This document shows positions 21,801 to 29,500 of a stretch of DNA of 64,000 bases, piece after piece. Under the pieces are notes generated by a model. The model made no database searches and was not told the origin of the DNA. It worked only from the letters and a program-made list of their open reading frames with translations. Source of the stretch: Pisaster brevispinus (lineage: Eukaryota; Echinodermata; Asteroidea; Forcipulatida; Asteriidae); contig JAMKCF010000180.1 of NCBI GenBank assembly GCA_023634235.1, positions 1-64,000 on the forward strand, given 5' to 3'. How positions within the stretch are numbered: the first letter of the stretch is position 1; each line of letters starts with the position of its first letter. The translations under genes and the position numbers were made by a program.

Positions 21801-23610
21801 GTTTTACTTTTAAACCATGCTGATGGAGACATGAGAATACTTGGTCAAGACGCTCAAGATGTTCCTCAAATGTTGACGAAAAAACTATTATATCGTCCAG
21901 GTAGAGTAAAATGGTTGAGTAGTTCTTGTCACCTAGGCATGATAACATCAGGCGTTGGAAGGTAGCTGGGGCATTCTGTAGTCCAAATGGCATACGGTTA
22001 CATTCATAGAGTCCCATTGGAGTGGTAAACGCAGTTTTAGCCTTGTCACATTCTTCTACTTCCACCTGCCAGTACCCTGACGTTAAATCCAGTGTCGTGA
22101 AGAAAGTTGCATTGCCAAGTGCATCCAATGCTTCTTCTATTCTCGGAAGAGGAAATGCGTCACGCACCGTCCTGTTATTTAATTGTCTGTAGTCAATGCA
22201 TATTCGAAGAGACCCGTCTTTCTTATGGACTATGACCATTGGAGAGGCATATGGGGAACAGCTACGACGGATAGCTCCTGAATCCTCCATACATTTAAGA
22301 TGTTCTCTTACGGCTTGGTACTGCATTGGTGGTATACGACGGTGGGGAAGACGGAACGGTTGTGTGTCTACCAGGGGTATGGTGTGCTTGATTGTGGAAG
22401 TGCAACCGTAGTCTAAGGAATTGACGGAGAAAACATCAGCATGTTTGTGAAGAAGATCTGCTAGTTGTTCTCTCTGTTTATCATTATCAAGCTTAGCATA
22501 AGATAAGTCCAAAGATGGAATGTTAGCAAAATCTTCGGATGCTCTGACATTCCTGCTTCTGCCGACTGTTGGTTGTTGGAGTTTTGTTGGATGGAGACTA
22601 GAGTGGCGGAGATCGGATGGATGGAGATTGGTTGGATGAAGACTATCTGCACTGTTTGCTATGTCTCGTCTGTCTTGTGAATGTGCCTGTTGCTTGAGAG
22701 GAGATTCGTATTCCACGTGGATGATGGAGGAAACTTGTGCAAGCTTACAATTACGTCTAATTGTGATGGGCTTGGCGGTAATATTGCAAAGACGTACAGG
22801 AATCCTCCGGTTTTGATAAACATCTGCAACTATATTACCAACTCGGAGATATGACACATTCTGTGGAAACCCTTCAACTATTGCGGTGTAGGTATGACCA
22901 TTTGGATTGGGAGGTGCTTCGCAGATCACGTCAACTTCTTTTCCTGGTGGTATAACTCGTGGAAATTGGCCAACGTATTTTGCATATCCAATCTTTCCTT
23001 GTGGGTCACCTAAATCGAGATCTGTTGTGTTGATGTATGCCGTCTGCCATGCATTACTTTCGCCTCCGACTTCTTGAAGGTAGTTCTGTCCTCTGGCTCG
23101 GCACTGGTCATTTCTAGACGCTCGAATGACATTGGTACCAATCAAGACGGGCACGTTCTTTCGGTAGCTGTCGGTTGGCACTACGAACGCTGGAACATCT
23201 GTATAGGTAACACCCATGATGGAGATGGAAATTGGCACTACACCAAGATAAGGAACCTTCTGGCCACTGGCACCTTCGATGGAGACGTTGACTTCTGACA
23301 GTATTAGATTCTGTAACGATGGATGTGTTTTCCATAAGTCTTCAGTGATGGAAGTTATTTGTGAGCCTGAATCGATGAGAGCAGTGAAGTTTTTCCCATT
23401 TATGTCGACGATGTCTTCATTGTTTGGCCCAATGAGTTGCTGGTAATTTGGTGTGGTGTGACTGTGAAGAGACTTAGCAGATTTGTTTTCTATTGGGCTA
23501 GGTATTTCTGGGCCTCGGACGGCTTGCCCTTCGGCCGTGGGCCTTGGTAGTTTGACGGCATGTTGCGACAACCTCTGGCTATGTGTCCATCTTGTCCACA
23601 TTTGTGGCAA
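18895..23610 (-). CDS. pol: Pol polyprotein (protease, reverse transcriptase, RNase H, integrase)
   Basis: 1,571 codons counted from a TTG at 23610; the first ATG in this frame is at 23601 and the frame is open upstream to a TGA at 23683-23685. Aspartic protease: DSG at residues 80-82, LIGTN at 156-160. Reverse transcriptase: catalytic D508, then YLDD at 570-573. RNase H: D736, E777, D803, D846. Integrase: zinc-binding H1006, H1011, C1038, C1041; catalytic D1074, D1133, E1169, with the D35E spacing of the family; a GPY/F-like stretch lies near 1309-1316 (EPHPYVVV). A further ~220 residues are acidic and low in complexity, with a 12-residue motif (SPSKEDDAVKEK) near 1355 repeated in tandem. 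No chromodomain is seen. It overlaps gag in the -1 frame, so it is probably made as Gag-Pol by frameshifting, then cut by its own protease. No stop or frameshift interrupts it. Confidence 0.97.
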   Translation of the reverse strand: MPQMWTRWTHSQRLSQHAVKLPRPTAEGQAVRGPEIPSPIENKSAKSLHSHTTPNYQQLIGPNNEDIVDINGKNFTALIDSGSQITSITEDLWKTHPSLQNLILSEVNVSIEGASGQKVPYLGVVPISISIMGVTYTDVPAFVVPTDSYRKNVPVLIGTNVIRASRNDQCRARGQNYLQEVGGESNAWQTAYINTTDLDLGDPQGKIGYAKYVGQFPRVIPPGKEVDVICEAPPNPNGHTYTAIVEGFPQNVSYLRVGNIVADVYQNRRIPVRLCNITAKPITIRRNCKLAQVSSIIHVEYESPLKQQAHSQDRRDIANSADSLHPTNLHPSDLRHSSLHPTKLQQPTVGRSRNVRASEDFANIPSLDLSYAKLDNDKQREQLADLLHKHADVFSVNSLDYGCTSTIKHTIPLVDTQPFRLPHRRIPPMQYQAVREHLKCMEDSGAIRRSCSPYASPMVIVHKKDGSLRICIDYRQLNNRTVRDAFPLPRIEEALDALGNATFFTTLDLTSGYWQVEVEECDKAKTAFTTPMGLYECNRMPFGLQNAPATFQRLMLSCLGDKNYSTILLYLDDIIVFSSTFEEHLERLDQVFSCLHQHGLKVKPSKCHLLQQEVKYLGHIVSAKGISADPEKISQVSGWQTPSNRKELQRFLGFTGYYRRFIKGYSDIVSPLYKLTSGEPRRKKRGSQIKKRHNPPPPFIWTTQHQQAMDTLTFHLTSAPTLAYADFTTPFILQTDASGVGLGAVLSQIQNGTERVIAYVSRGLNPAESRYPAHKLEFLAMKWAVTDKLRDYLLGNSFTVLTDNNPLLYVTSSAKLDATGQRWVAALSQFNFTIKYKPGKNNAAADALSRKPQSEMTRSSIEFQREAVTIPAGSVHGYPSTSQPFLESSNTVHCEVITRQAAKTTTKLQNTIEEGLPRVSKQELAIAQRDDPVISRVLFFVDQHLRPTKSERVRESPECSIYFRQWERLIIQDSILYRQRKTPDGKTLLQLILPQQFQALAMTSLHNDLGHLGFERTIDMIRSRFFWPKMAEEVKKWCEQCKRCCLRKTRPSKMTRVPLVSINTTEPLELICIDFLKLEKSKGGFENILVITDHFTKYAQAHPTRDQKALTVAKILWKDFIQHYGFPVRIHADQGRNFESNLIKELCKVCGVKKSRTTPYHPQGNGQTERFNHTLLNMLGTLETNQKQDWKQHVGAMTHAYNATRHESTGYAPFLLMFGRHPNLPIDLMFGLNPSDNEDPPSYDDFVIKLRDNLQSAYKIANEVKEKAKSKQKRLYDRNTTEASLRQGDRVLVQHKHVVGTQKLADRWEPHPYVVVSKQPNLPVYVVCSLNDGKERTLHRNLLTPCMFLPVEMQSPSKEDDAVKEKSPSKEDDAVKETFTSKEESAIEEDKPASPNRDRQITEEHISSDEEGDISFIPVIMQPNNTRNSHSEIQSVDENETSINYLLPELSTTQTTYMDTLKSSSKSSKENLTSVSSVHRPETEISTDTETTKEEPELLLRQSTRLIKPVERLKYDYLGQTKLHRIRDEDEVKQLQSKLLAGKKLLAKWKSPKMTARRKMASMRFFLQEHT

Positions 23611-24917
23611 GTTATCTGTCGATTTGAGGCTTGGTACTCTTGCCTTCGATGCTGATATTGTATGGGCATTGTAGACATCTGGTCAACCTTCTGTGTGAGC
23701 TTTTGTACTGTTAAGATGAGGTTTTGTAGCACTTCATCATTTGAAGAATTGAGTGGTGTTCGTTGAGCTTCTTGTGTGGCAGGTGCCTTGGTTTGCTTGG
23801 GTGGAGCACTCTGATAAGTTGGCCTTGCATATTGGGGTTGAGAGAGTGCTTTGGTGGTGTCTGTGGTCATTGTAGAACCCATCCTGTTTTCTCTTTCTAT
23901 CTGGCGCAGTTCGATTTGTAGTTCTCTGAATGACATCTCTCGTGGTTTCATAGGAGCAAGTCGGTTGGTTATTTTCTCGTTTCGCACCCCTCTCATGAAT
24001 TGTTGAGTAAGCATCTTATTTCTGTTTGGCCAAGGCTGGGTTTTGTTCATTCTTTCTTCAACGGTACGGAGCGTGGCTTCCAACTCCACAGCATAGATTC
24101 CAGGCGATTCTTTTTGTAGTCGCACACGTTCATAGAACTCGGCCAATGGGTCACCGGACATCAGACTGTCACCAAACTGAGCTTTGAGTTCTGCAAATGC
24201 GAAGTTGATCGTCTGTTGATCAGGTGGTAGATTTAGGACTAATTTTCTCGCCGCTCCTCCGAGGTATCTTACAATAGTAGAAAACTGCATTTCGGTAGGT
24301 ATTGCCGTTGTCTCTATCAAGTATCTTGTATCTCTGACCCAATCTTCAATTTCAATGGTAGATCCCTCGCAACCAGTGTAGATAGGAACGCGTTTGACCT
24401 GATGAGAAGGCATGAGATGGACAGGATTAGGAGTAGAGGGATAATTCTGGGTTGGAGTTGATGTAGAACGGTGATTCTTGGCAGCAAGTGATGAGATGGA
24501 ATGATGACTCTTACTTGGGATTGATGGAGAGTAAGGGTTCTGAATCGAGACTGAATGATGGTGGTGTTTCGGCGGTGGTGTACCACGGTATAGTGAAGGA
24601 GAAATACTTCGTCTGGTTGCTGGCCTAGAGGTATTATGTGTTGGTTTTTCCCGCTGCAACTCCGGTGGAAGCAGATTCCTAGACCTGAGTCGACGCTCCA
24701 TTGTGTCGAGGTCAGATAGAAATCGTTCACTGGGGGTTCGGTCGTCTGCTAGTGGTGGTGGGTTTGGTAAAGTGGTAGGTTGACGAGAAGTCTGGCGCGG
24801 GTGATGGCTGACTACTGGAGTTGACACAGTTCGATTTCGGGTTGATGGATGCCAACGAGTTGACGTCGGAGATTGATATAGCAGTTCGTCTGTTGGTTGT
24901 TTTCTAGAGGTAGCCAT
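23490..24917 (-). CDS. gag: Gag polyprotein (capsid and CCHC nucleocapsid)
   Basis: 475 codons from an ATG at 24917. Residues 1-170 are rich in Ser, Thr, Pro and His and look disordered. Residues about 175-345 are predicted-helical in character, with conserved-looking Trp, Leu and charged residues (for example EDWVRDTRYLIE), as in Ty3/Gypsy capsid domains. A single zinc knuckle, CX2CX4HX4C, spans C437 to C450. The tail is basic. Its product would build the virus-like particle and package the element RNA. It overlaps pol: gag stops at 23490 while the pol frame is open from 23682, an overlap of 193 nt in the -1 direction. The start is well supported, since the frame opens at this ATG and the leader lies upstream. 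Assignment rests on the zinc knuckle and on position; the capsid fold is inferred. Confidence 0.93.
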   Translation of the reverse strand: MATSRKQPTDELLYQSPTSTRWHPSTRNRTVSTPVVSHHPRQTSRQPTTLPNPPPLADDRTPSERFLSDLDTMERRLRSRNLLPPELQREKPTHNTSRPATRRSISPSLYRGTPPPKHHHHSVSIQNPYSPSIPSKSHHSISSLAAKNHRSTSTPTQNYPSTPNPVHLMPSHQVKRVPIYTGCEGSTIEIEDWVRDTRYLIETTAIPTEMQFSTIVRYLGGAARKLVLNLPPDQQTINFAFAELKAQFGDSLMSGDPLAEFYERVRLQKESPGIYAVELEATLRTVEERMNKTQPWPNRNKMLTQQFMRGVRNEKITNRLAPMKPREMSFRELQIELRQIERENRMGSTMTTDTTKALSQPQYARPTYQSAPPKQTKAPATQEAQRTPLNSSNDEVLQNLILTVQKLTQKVDQMSTMPIQYQHRRQEYQASNRQITCHKCGQDGHIARGCRNMPSNYQGPRPKGKPSEAQKYLAQ

Positions 24918-25837
24918 GTTGCATGGGGTGACTTAAATTTGTAAACACTTAATAATAATGAACAGTTTGATTTAGATTCAACTTAGTTAATGAGTAATAG
25001 TACAACTCAATATCAAGCTCAGTGCTTTGCAAAAAAATGAATGTCAGATTCAAATTCCACTGCTCTTTTAAATGTACCTTCAACAACTGAAACAGGTAAG
25101 TATATAGGTCACACTACTTTCCACTAAACTTTCAATTCATTTTACAGTGTAACTTTGACAAGCATAAACATACCAAACGCCGATTTTACTTAAAATCTGC
25201 AGCTGAATTACGCCTTTAACGCACAGTACAGTGAGAATCAATTCAGAAAATAAGGCGTAACTCTGTTAACTTTTGAAGCGGGTTTTTTTTGCTTTGAGCG
25301 CAGTAATTGCAGTACTAATGTTATGCCTTGTCAAAGTTACAAGTGGTTGAATGGGCTTAACAATGCTGCTTAATCTGTGTGGTTAACACGAGTCTGAAGG
25401 TATCAACGAAGTTTAAAAGTTATTGTTGTTGGACTGCTTTTGTGAACCTTAATCTGTGTGGTTAACACGAGCCTGAAGGTAGCAACGAAGTTTAAAAGTT
25501 ATTGTTGTTGGACGGCTTTATTTGCTACAGTCAGCAATTAGTCCGTATTTTGGAATTCAAGTAGCGATGTTAGATTGCCCAGTTTTTTCATGTAATAGCT
25601 TCACTGCCAGATGTCCAAACTTTCTTCTGCAAAATCCGTAAGTGTCGTTTCGCAAGTAGTGTTGTTCTCCAGACATCTAGACGGTGGTTTTGGTGGGCTT
25701 GGTGTGCTCATCAATGGGCTGTGTGGAGCCAACGCTGTGGTGCCAGGTGCCGGGTTCCGGTGCCGGTCAAGTTTCTCGAACAGCTAAGAGAGGTTGACTT
25801 TTTGGTTGAAGAACTGGGGGTAGTTGGTGTGTTCTTC
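24918..25837 (-). other. 5' leader between primer-binding site and gag
   Basis: About 0.9 kb without a convincing open frame. It is AT-rich and has a 71-bp duplication (25370-25519). It presumably carries the packaging signal and gag translation leader, but no specific motif for either was recognised. Confidence 0.7.
25370..25519 (-). repeat. 71-bp tandem duplication in the leader (79-bp period)
   Basis: 25370-25440 and 25449-25519 match at 68 of 71 positions by eye (differences AGTCTG/AGCCTG, TATCAA/TAGCAA and ACTGC/ACGGC). The copies are separated by 8 bp. The divergence shows that this duplication is older than the present insertion, since the LTRs are identical. Confidence 0.9.
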
Positions 25838-25855
25838 AAATCGGATCTTCCACCA
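25838..25855 (-). other. Primer-binding site
   Basis: In element orientation TGGTGGAAGATCCGATTT begins one nucleotide after the end of the 5' LTR. The leading TGG would pair with the CCA end of a tRNA, as in other LTR elements. The rest resembles the complement of a tRNA 3' half, but the spacing to the T-loop-like part looks about 2 nt short, and I could not assign the tRNA. Confidence 0.75.
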
Positions 25856-26013
25856 TTGTGACCCCTCTGACTTATTAAATCTCACAATTGACACGGCTGT
25901 TCTTATACACTTGTTTCCAAAGCTGGTTGTTTATTTACAGTAAGATCTGTTGACGAAGAGAAACATGATGCACTTAGGTCTTCGTCTAAGGATATTATGA
26001 ACTGATACAATAA

Positions 26014-26021
26014 TATTTATA
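26014..26021 (-). promoter_or_regulatory. Candidate TATA box of the element (TATAAATA)
   Basis: In element orientation TATAAATA lies about 80 nt upstream of AATAAA. It is preceded by the GC-rich patch. It would place the transcription start near 25985-25990, inside the 61-bp repeat. A second AT-rich TATATATTTT further upstream (about 26314-26323) is an alternative. On the opposite strand the same site reads TATAAAAGG, which could drive antisense transcription. Confidence 0.45.
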
Positions 26022-26091
26022 AAAGGTTACATAATACTAATAATTGAACTTTCAACTATCTCTGCGGTTCGCGCCATAATCTGGGCGGCGT

Positions 26092-26102
26092 CCGCCATCT
26101 TG
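26092..26102 (-). promoter_or_regulatory. YY1-like motif in the 5' LTR
   Basis: CAAGATGGCGG in element orientation matches the core of the YY1 consensus (AAnATGGCGG). It sits in the only GC-rich patch of the LTR, upstream of the TATAAATA box. The same motif is in the other LTR (18135-18145). This is a motif match only. Confidence 0.4.
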
Positions 26103-26593
26103 AGAATCATCTCGGAAATTATCAATTAACTTAAGCAGAGCTTGTTTAATAAATAGGTTGTAAATGTAAACGAAGGGACTGCATTGTCCCAAGAGGAATT
26201 TACATAACGAATACATAAGTTGTCTTAAGGACATGAAAATGGTATAAAGCTAACTCTCCGTTTGTCTCTTCGGTATCCATGGCGAACGAGTCAATAAATC
26301 AATGATTAAATAGAAAATATATACAACTTAGACTATGAAGGTATACGGAATATGATGGTACTTGTTCGATTGAACAATATTAATGCAAAAGGTAAGCAAT
26401 AAGTAAGTTAAAACATAATTACCTGTTGACGAAGAGAAACATGATGCACTTAGGTCTTCGTCTAAGGATATTATGAACTGATAGCCCGCGAAAATGAAAT
26501 CGCTGAGGGCGCTACTCTGGTAGTATTACGTAATAGATAAAGCTACTAAAAATAGATTGCGGGCATGCGCAAGATAGTTTCATGACCGTCACA

Positions 26594-26597
26594 TAAG
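26594..26597. other. Target-site duplication, right copy (TAAG)
   Basis: Directly after the GTCACA end of the right LTR, and identical to 17896-17899. The satellite continues in phase with GATGGTC. Confidence 0.95.
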
Positions 26598-29500
26598 GAT
26601 GGTCAAATCACCCCCAAGGCAATATCGGATCTGCACAAGTTTAGCACCACTGTAAAGCCCGTCTCAAGGGCTCCCTCTACCGTGAGTTTGGGGTTACTGA
26701 CGACTCTGTAGGCGAGGCGAGCGACCTGGATGTTAGCCCTACCCCTAACAGAAATTGACCCCTCCCAAAAACCGGCTGCGAGACAAGGTCGTGCGGACCG
26801 GGGTAATGGCCCAATTTAACTGTGCGGTGAATTTGGGAATAACTCCCGATCTAGGCATGCTAGAGAGATGAAATTTTCGCCTGAATCTTCCTTAGGTATC
26901 CCCGCACCCGGAAATTGGACTTTTACGGCCAATGCGAGCAGGCTTTACACCGGAAAAGACCAGCAAACGGGGACGCTACAAAGGCCCCGCAAAACAGCTT
27001 CATCTCGAATTTGATGTAAAAGAGACAAACATAAAATAAGGATGGTCAAATCACCCCCAAGGCAATATCGGACCTGCACAAGTTTAGCACCACTGTAAAG
27101 CCCGTCTCAAGGGCTCTCTCTACCGTGAGTTTGGGGTTGCTGACGAATCTGTAGGCGAGGCGAGCGGCCTGGATGTAAGCCCTACCCCTAACATAAATTG
27201 ACCCCCCCCCAAAAAAAAAAAAAACCGGCTGCGAGACAAGGTCGTGCGGACCGGGGTAATGGGAATAACTCCCGATCTAGGCATGCTAGAGAGATGAATT
27301 TTTTACCTGAATCTTCCTTAGGTATCCCTGCATCCGGAAATTGGACTTTTACGGCCGTTGCGGGCAGGCTTCACACCGGAAAAGACCAGCAAACGGGGAC
27401 GCTACAAAGGCCCCGCAAAACAGCTTCATCTCGAATTTGCTGTAAAAGAGACAAACACAAAATAAGGATGGTCAAATCACCCCCAAGGCAATATCGGATC
27501 TGCACAAGTTTAGCACCACTGTAAAGCCCGTCTCAAGGGCTCCCTCTACCGTGAGTTTGGGGTTGCTGACGACTCTGTAGGCAAGGCGAGCGACCTGGAT
27601 GTTAGCCCTACCCCTAACAGAAATTGACCCCTCCCAAAAACTGGCTGCGAGACAAGGTCGTGCGGACCGGGGTAATGGCCCAATTTAACTGTGCGGTGAA
27701 TTTGGGAATAACTCCCGATCTAGGCATGCTAGAGAGATGAAATTTTCGCCTGAATCTTCCTTAGGTATCCCCGCACCCGGAAATTGGACTTTTACGGCCA
27801 ATGCGAGCAGGCTTTACACCGGAAAAGACCAGCAAACGGGGACGCTACAAAGGCCCCGCAAAACAGCTTCATCTCGAATTTGATGTAAAAGAGACAAACA
27901 TAAAATAAGGATGGTCAAATCACCCCCAAGGCAATATCGGATCTGCACAAGTTTAGCACCACTGTAAAGCCCGTCTCAAGGGCTCTCTCTACCGTGAGTT
28001 TGGAGTTGCTGACGACTCTGTAGGCGAGGCGAGCGGCCTGGAAGTAAGCCCTACCCCTAACAGAAATTGACCCCCCCCAAAAAAAAAAAAAACCGGCTGC
28101 GAGACAAGGTCGTGCGGACCGGGGTAATGGGAATAACTCCCGATCTAGGCATGCTAGAGAGATGAATTTTTTACCTGAATCTTCCTTAGGTATCCCTGCA
28201 TCCGGAAATTGGACTTTTACGGCCGTTGCGGGCAGGCTTCACACCGGAAAAGACCAGCAAACGGGGACGCTACAAAGGCCCCGCAAAAACAGCTTCATCT
28301 CGAATTTGCTGTAAAAGAGACAAACACAAAATAAGGATGGTCAAATCACCCCCAAGGCAATATCGGATCTGCACAAGTTTAGCACCACTGTAAAGCCCGT
28401 CTCAAGGGCTCCCTCTACCGTGAGTTTGGGGTTGCTGACGACTCTGTAGGCGAGGCGAGCGACCTGGATGTTAGCCCTACCCCTAACAGAAATTGACCCC
28501 TCCCAAAAACCGGCTGCGAGACAAGGTCGTGCGGACCGGGGTAATGGCCCAATTTAACTGTGCGGTGAATTTGGGAATAACTCCCGATCTAGGCATGCTA
28601 GAGAGATGAAATTTTCGCCTGAATCTTCCTTAGGTATCCCCGCACCCGGAAATTGGACTTTTACGGCCAATGCGGGCAGGCTTTACACCGGAAAAGACCA
28701 GCAAACGGGGACGCTACAAAGGCCCCGCAAAACAGCTTCATCTCGAATTTGATGTAAACGAGACAAACATAAAATAAGGATGGTCAAATCACCCCCAAGG
28801 CAATATTGGATCTGCACAAGTTTAGCACCACTGTAAAGCCCGTCTCAAGGGCTCTCTCTACCGTGAGTTTGGGGTTGCTGACGACTCTGTAGGCGAGGCG
28901 AGCGGCCTGGATGTAAGCCCTACCCCTAACAGAAATTGACCCCCCCCAAAAAAAAAAAAAAAAACCGGCTGCGAGACAAGGTCGTGCGGACCGGGGTTAT
29001 GGGAATAACTCCCGATCTAGGCATGCTAGAGAGATGAATTTTTTACCTGAATCTTCCTTAGGTATCCCTGCATCCGGAAAATGGACTTTTACGGCCGTTG
29101 CGGGCAGGCTTCACACCGGAAAAGACCAGCAAACGGGGACGCTACAAAGGCCCCGCAAAACAGCTTCATCTCGAATTTGCTGTAAAAGAGACAAACACAA
29201 AATAAGGATGGTCAAATCACCCCCAAGGCAATATCGGATCTGCACAAGTTTAGCACCACTGTAAAGCCCGTCTCAAGGGCTCCCTCTACCGTGAGTTTGG
29301 GGTTACTGACGACTCTGTAGGCGAGGCGAGCGACCTGGATGTTAGCCCTACCCCTAACAGAAATTGACCCCTCCCAAAAACCGGCTGCGAGACAAGGTCG
29401 TGCGGACCGGGGTAATGGCCCAATTTAACTGTGCGGTGAATTTGGGAATAACTCCCGATCTAGGCATGCTAGAGAGATGAAATTTTCGCCTGAATCTTCC

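Larger units (their letters stand above)
17900..26593 (-). mobile_element. Complete Ty3/Gypsy-type LTR retrotransposon (8,694 bp)
   Basis: An autonomous-looking LTR retrotransposon inserted in a type A satellite monomer, read on the minus strand. It has two 737-bp LTRs with TGTGAC...GTCACA termini, a 4-bp target duplication, a primer-binding site next to the 5' LTR (right), long gag and pol frames, and a polypurine tract next to the 3' LTR (left). Domain order in pol (protease, reverse transcriptase, RNase H, integrase) places it in Ty3/Gypsy (Metaviridae). I see no chromodomain and no envelope frame. The LTRs look identical over their whole length and both coding frames are uninterrupted, so the insertion is recent. 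No other copy or LTR fragment lies in the window. I cannot assign a named family. Confidence 0.97.
25857..26593 (-). repeat. 5' LTR of the retrotransposon (737 bp)
   Basis: Same length and, as read, the same sequence as the left LTR. In element orientation it is the promoter-bearing LTR. It holds the NRF1-like motif near its start, the 61-bp repeats at 26423-26483 and 25947-26007, a GC-rich patch with a YY1-like motif (CAAGATGGCGG, about 26092-26102), a TATAAATA box at 26014-26021, and AATAAA at 25930-25935. Confidence 0.97.

Noticed and set aside
24317..24730. Minus-strand 137-codon frame overlapping gag
   Set aside because: Lies wholly within gag in another frame, in its low-complexity Ser/Pro/His part. 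No domain.
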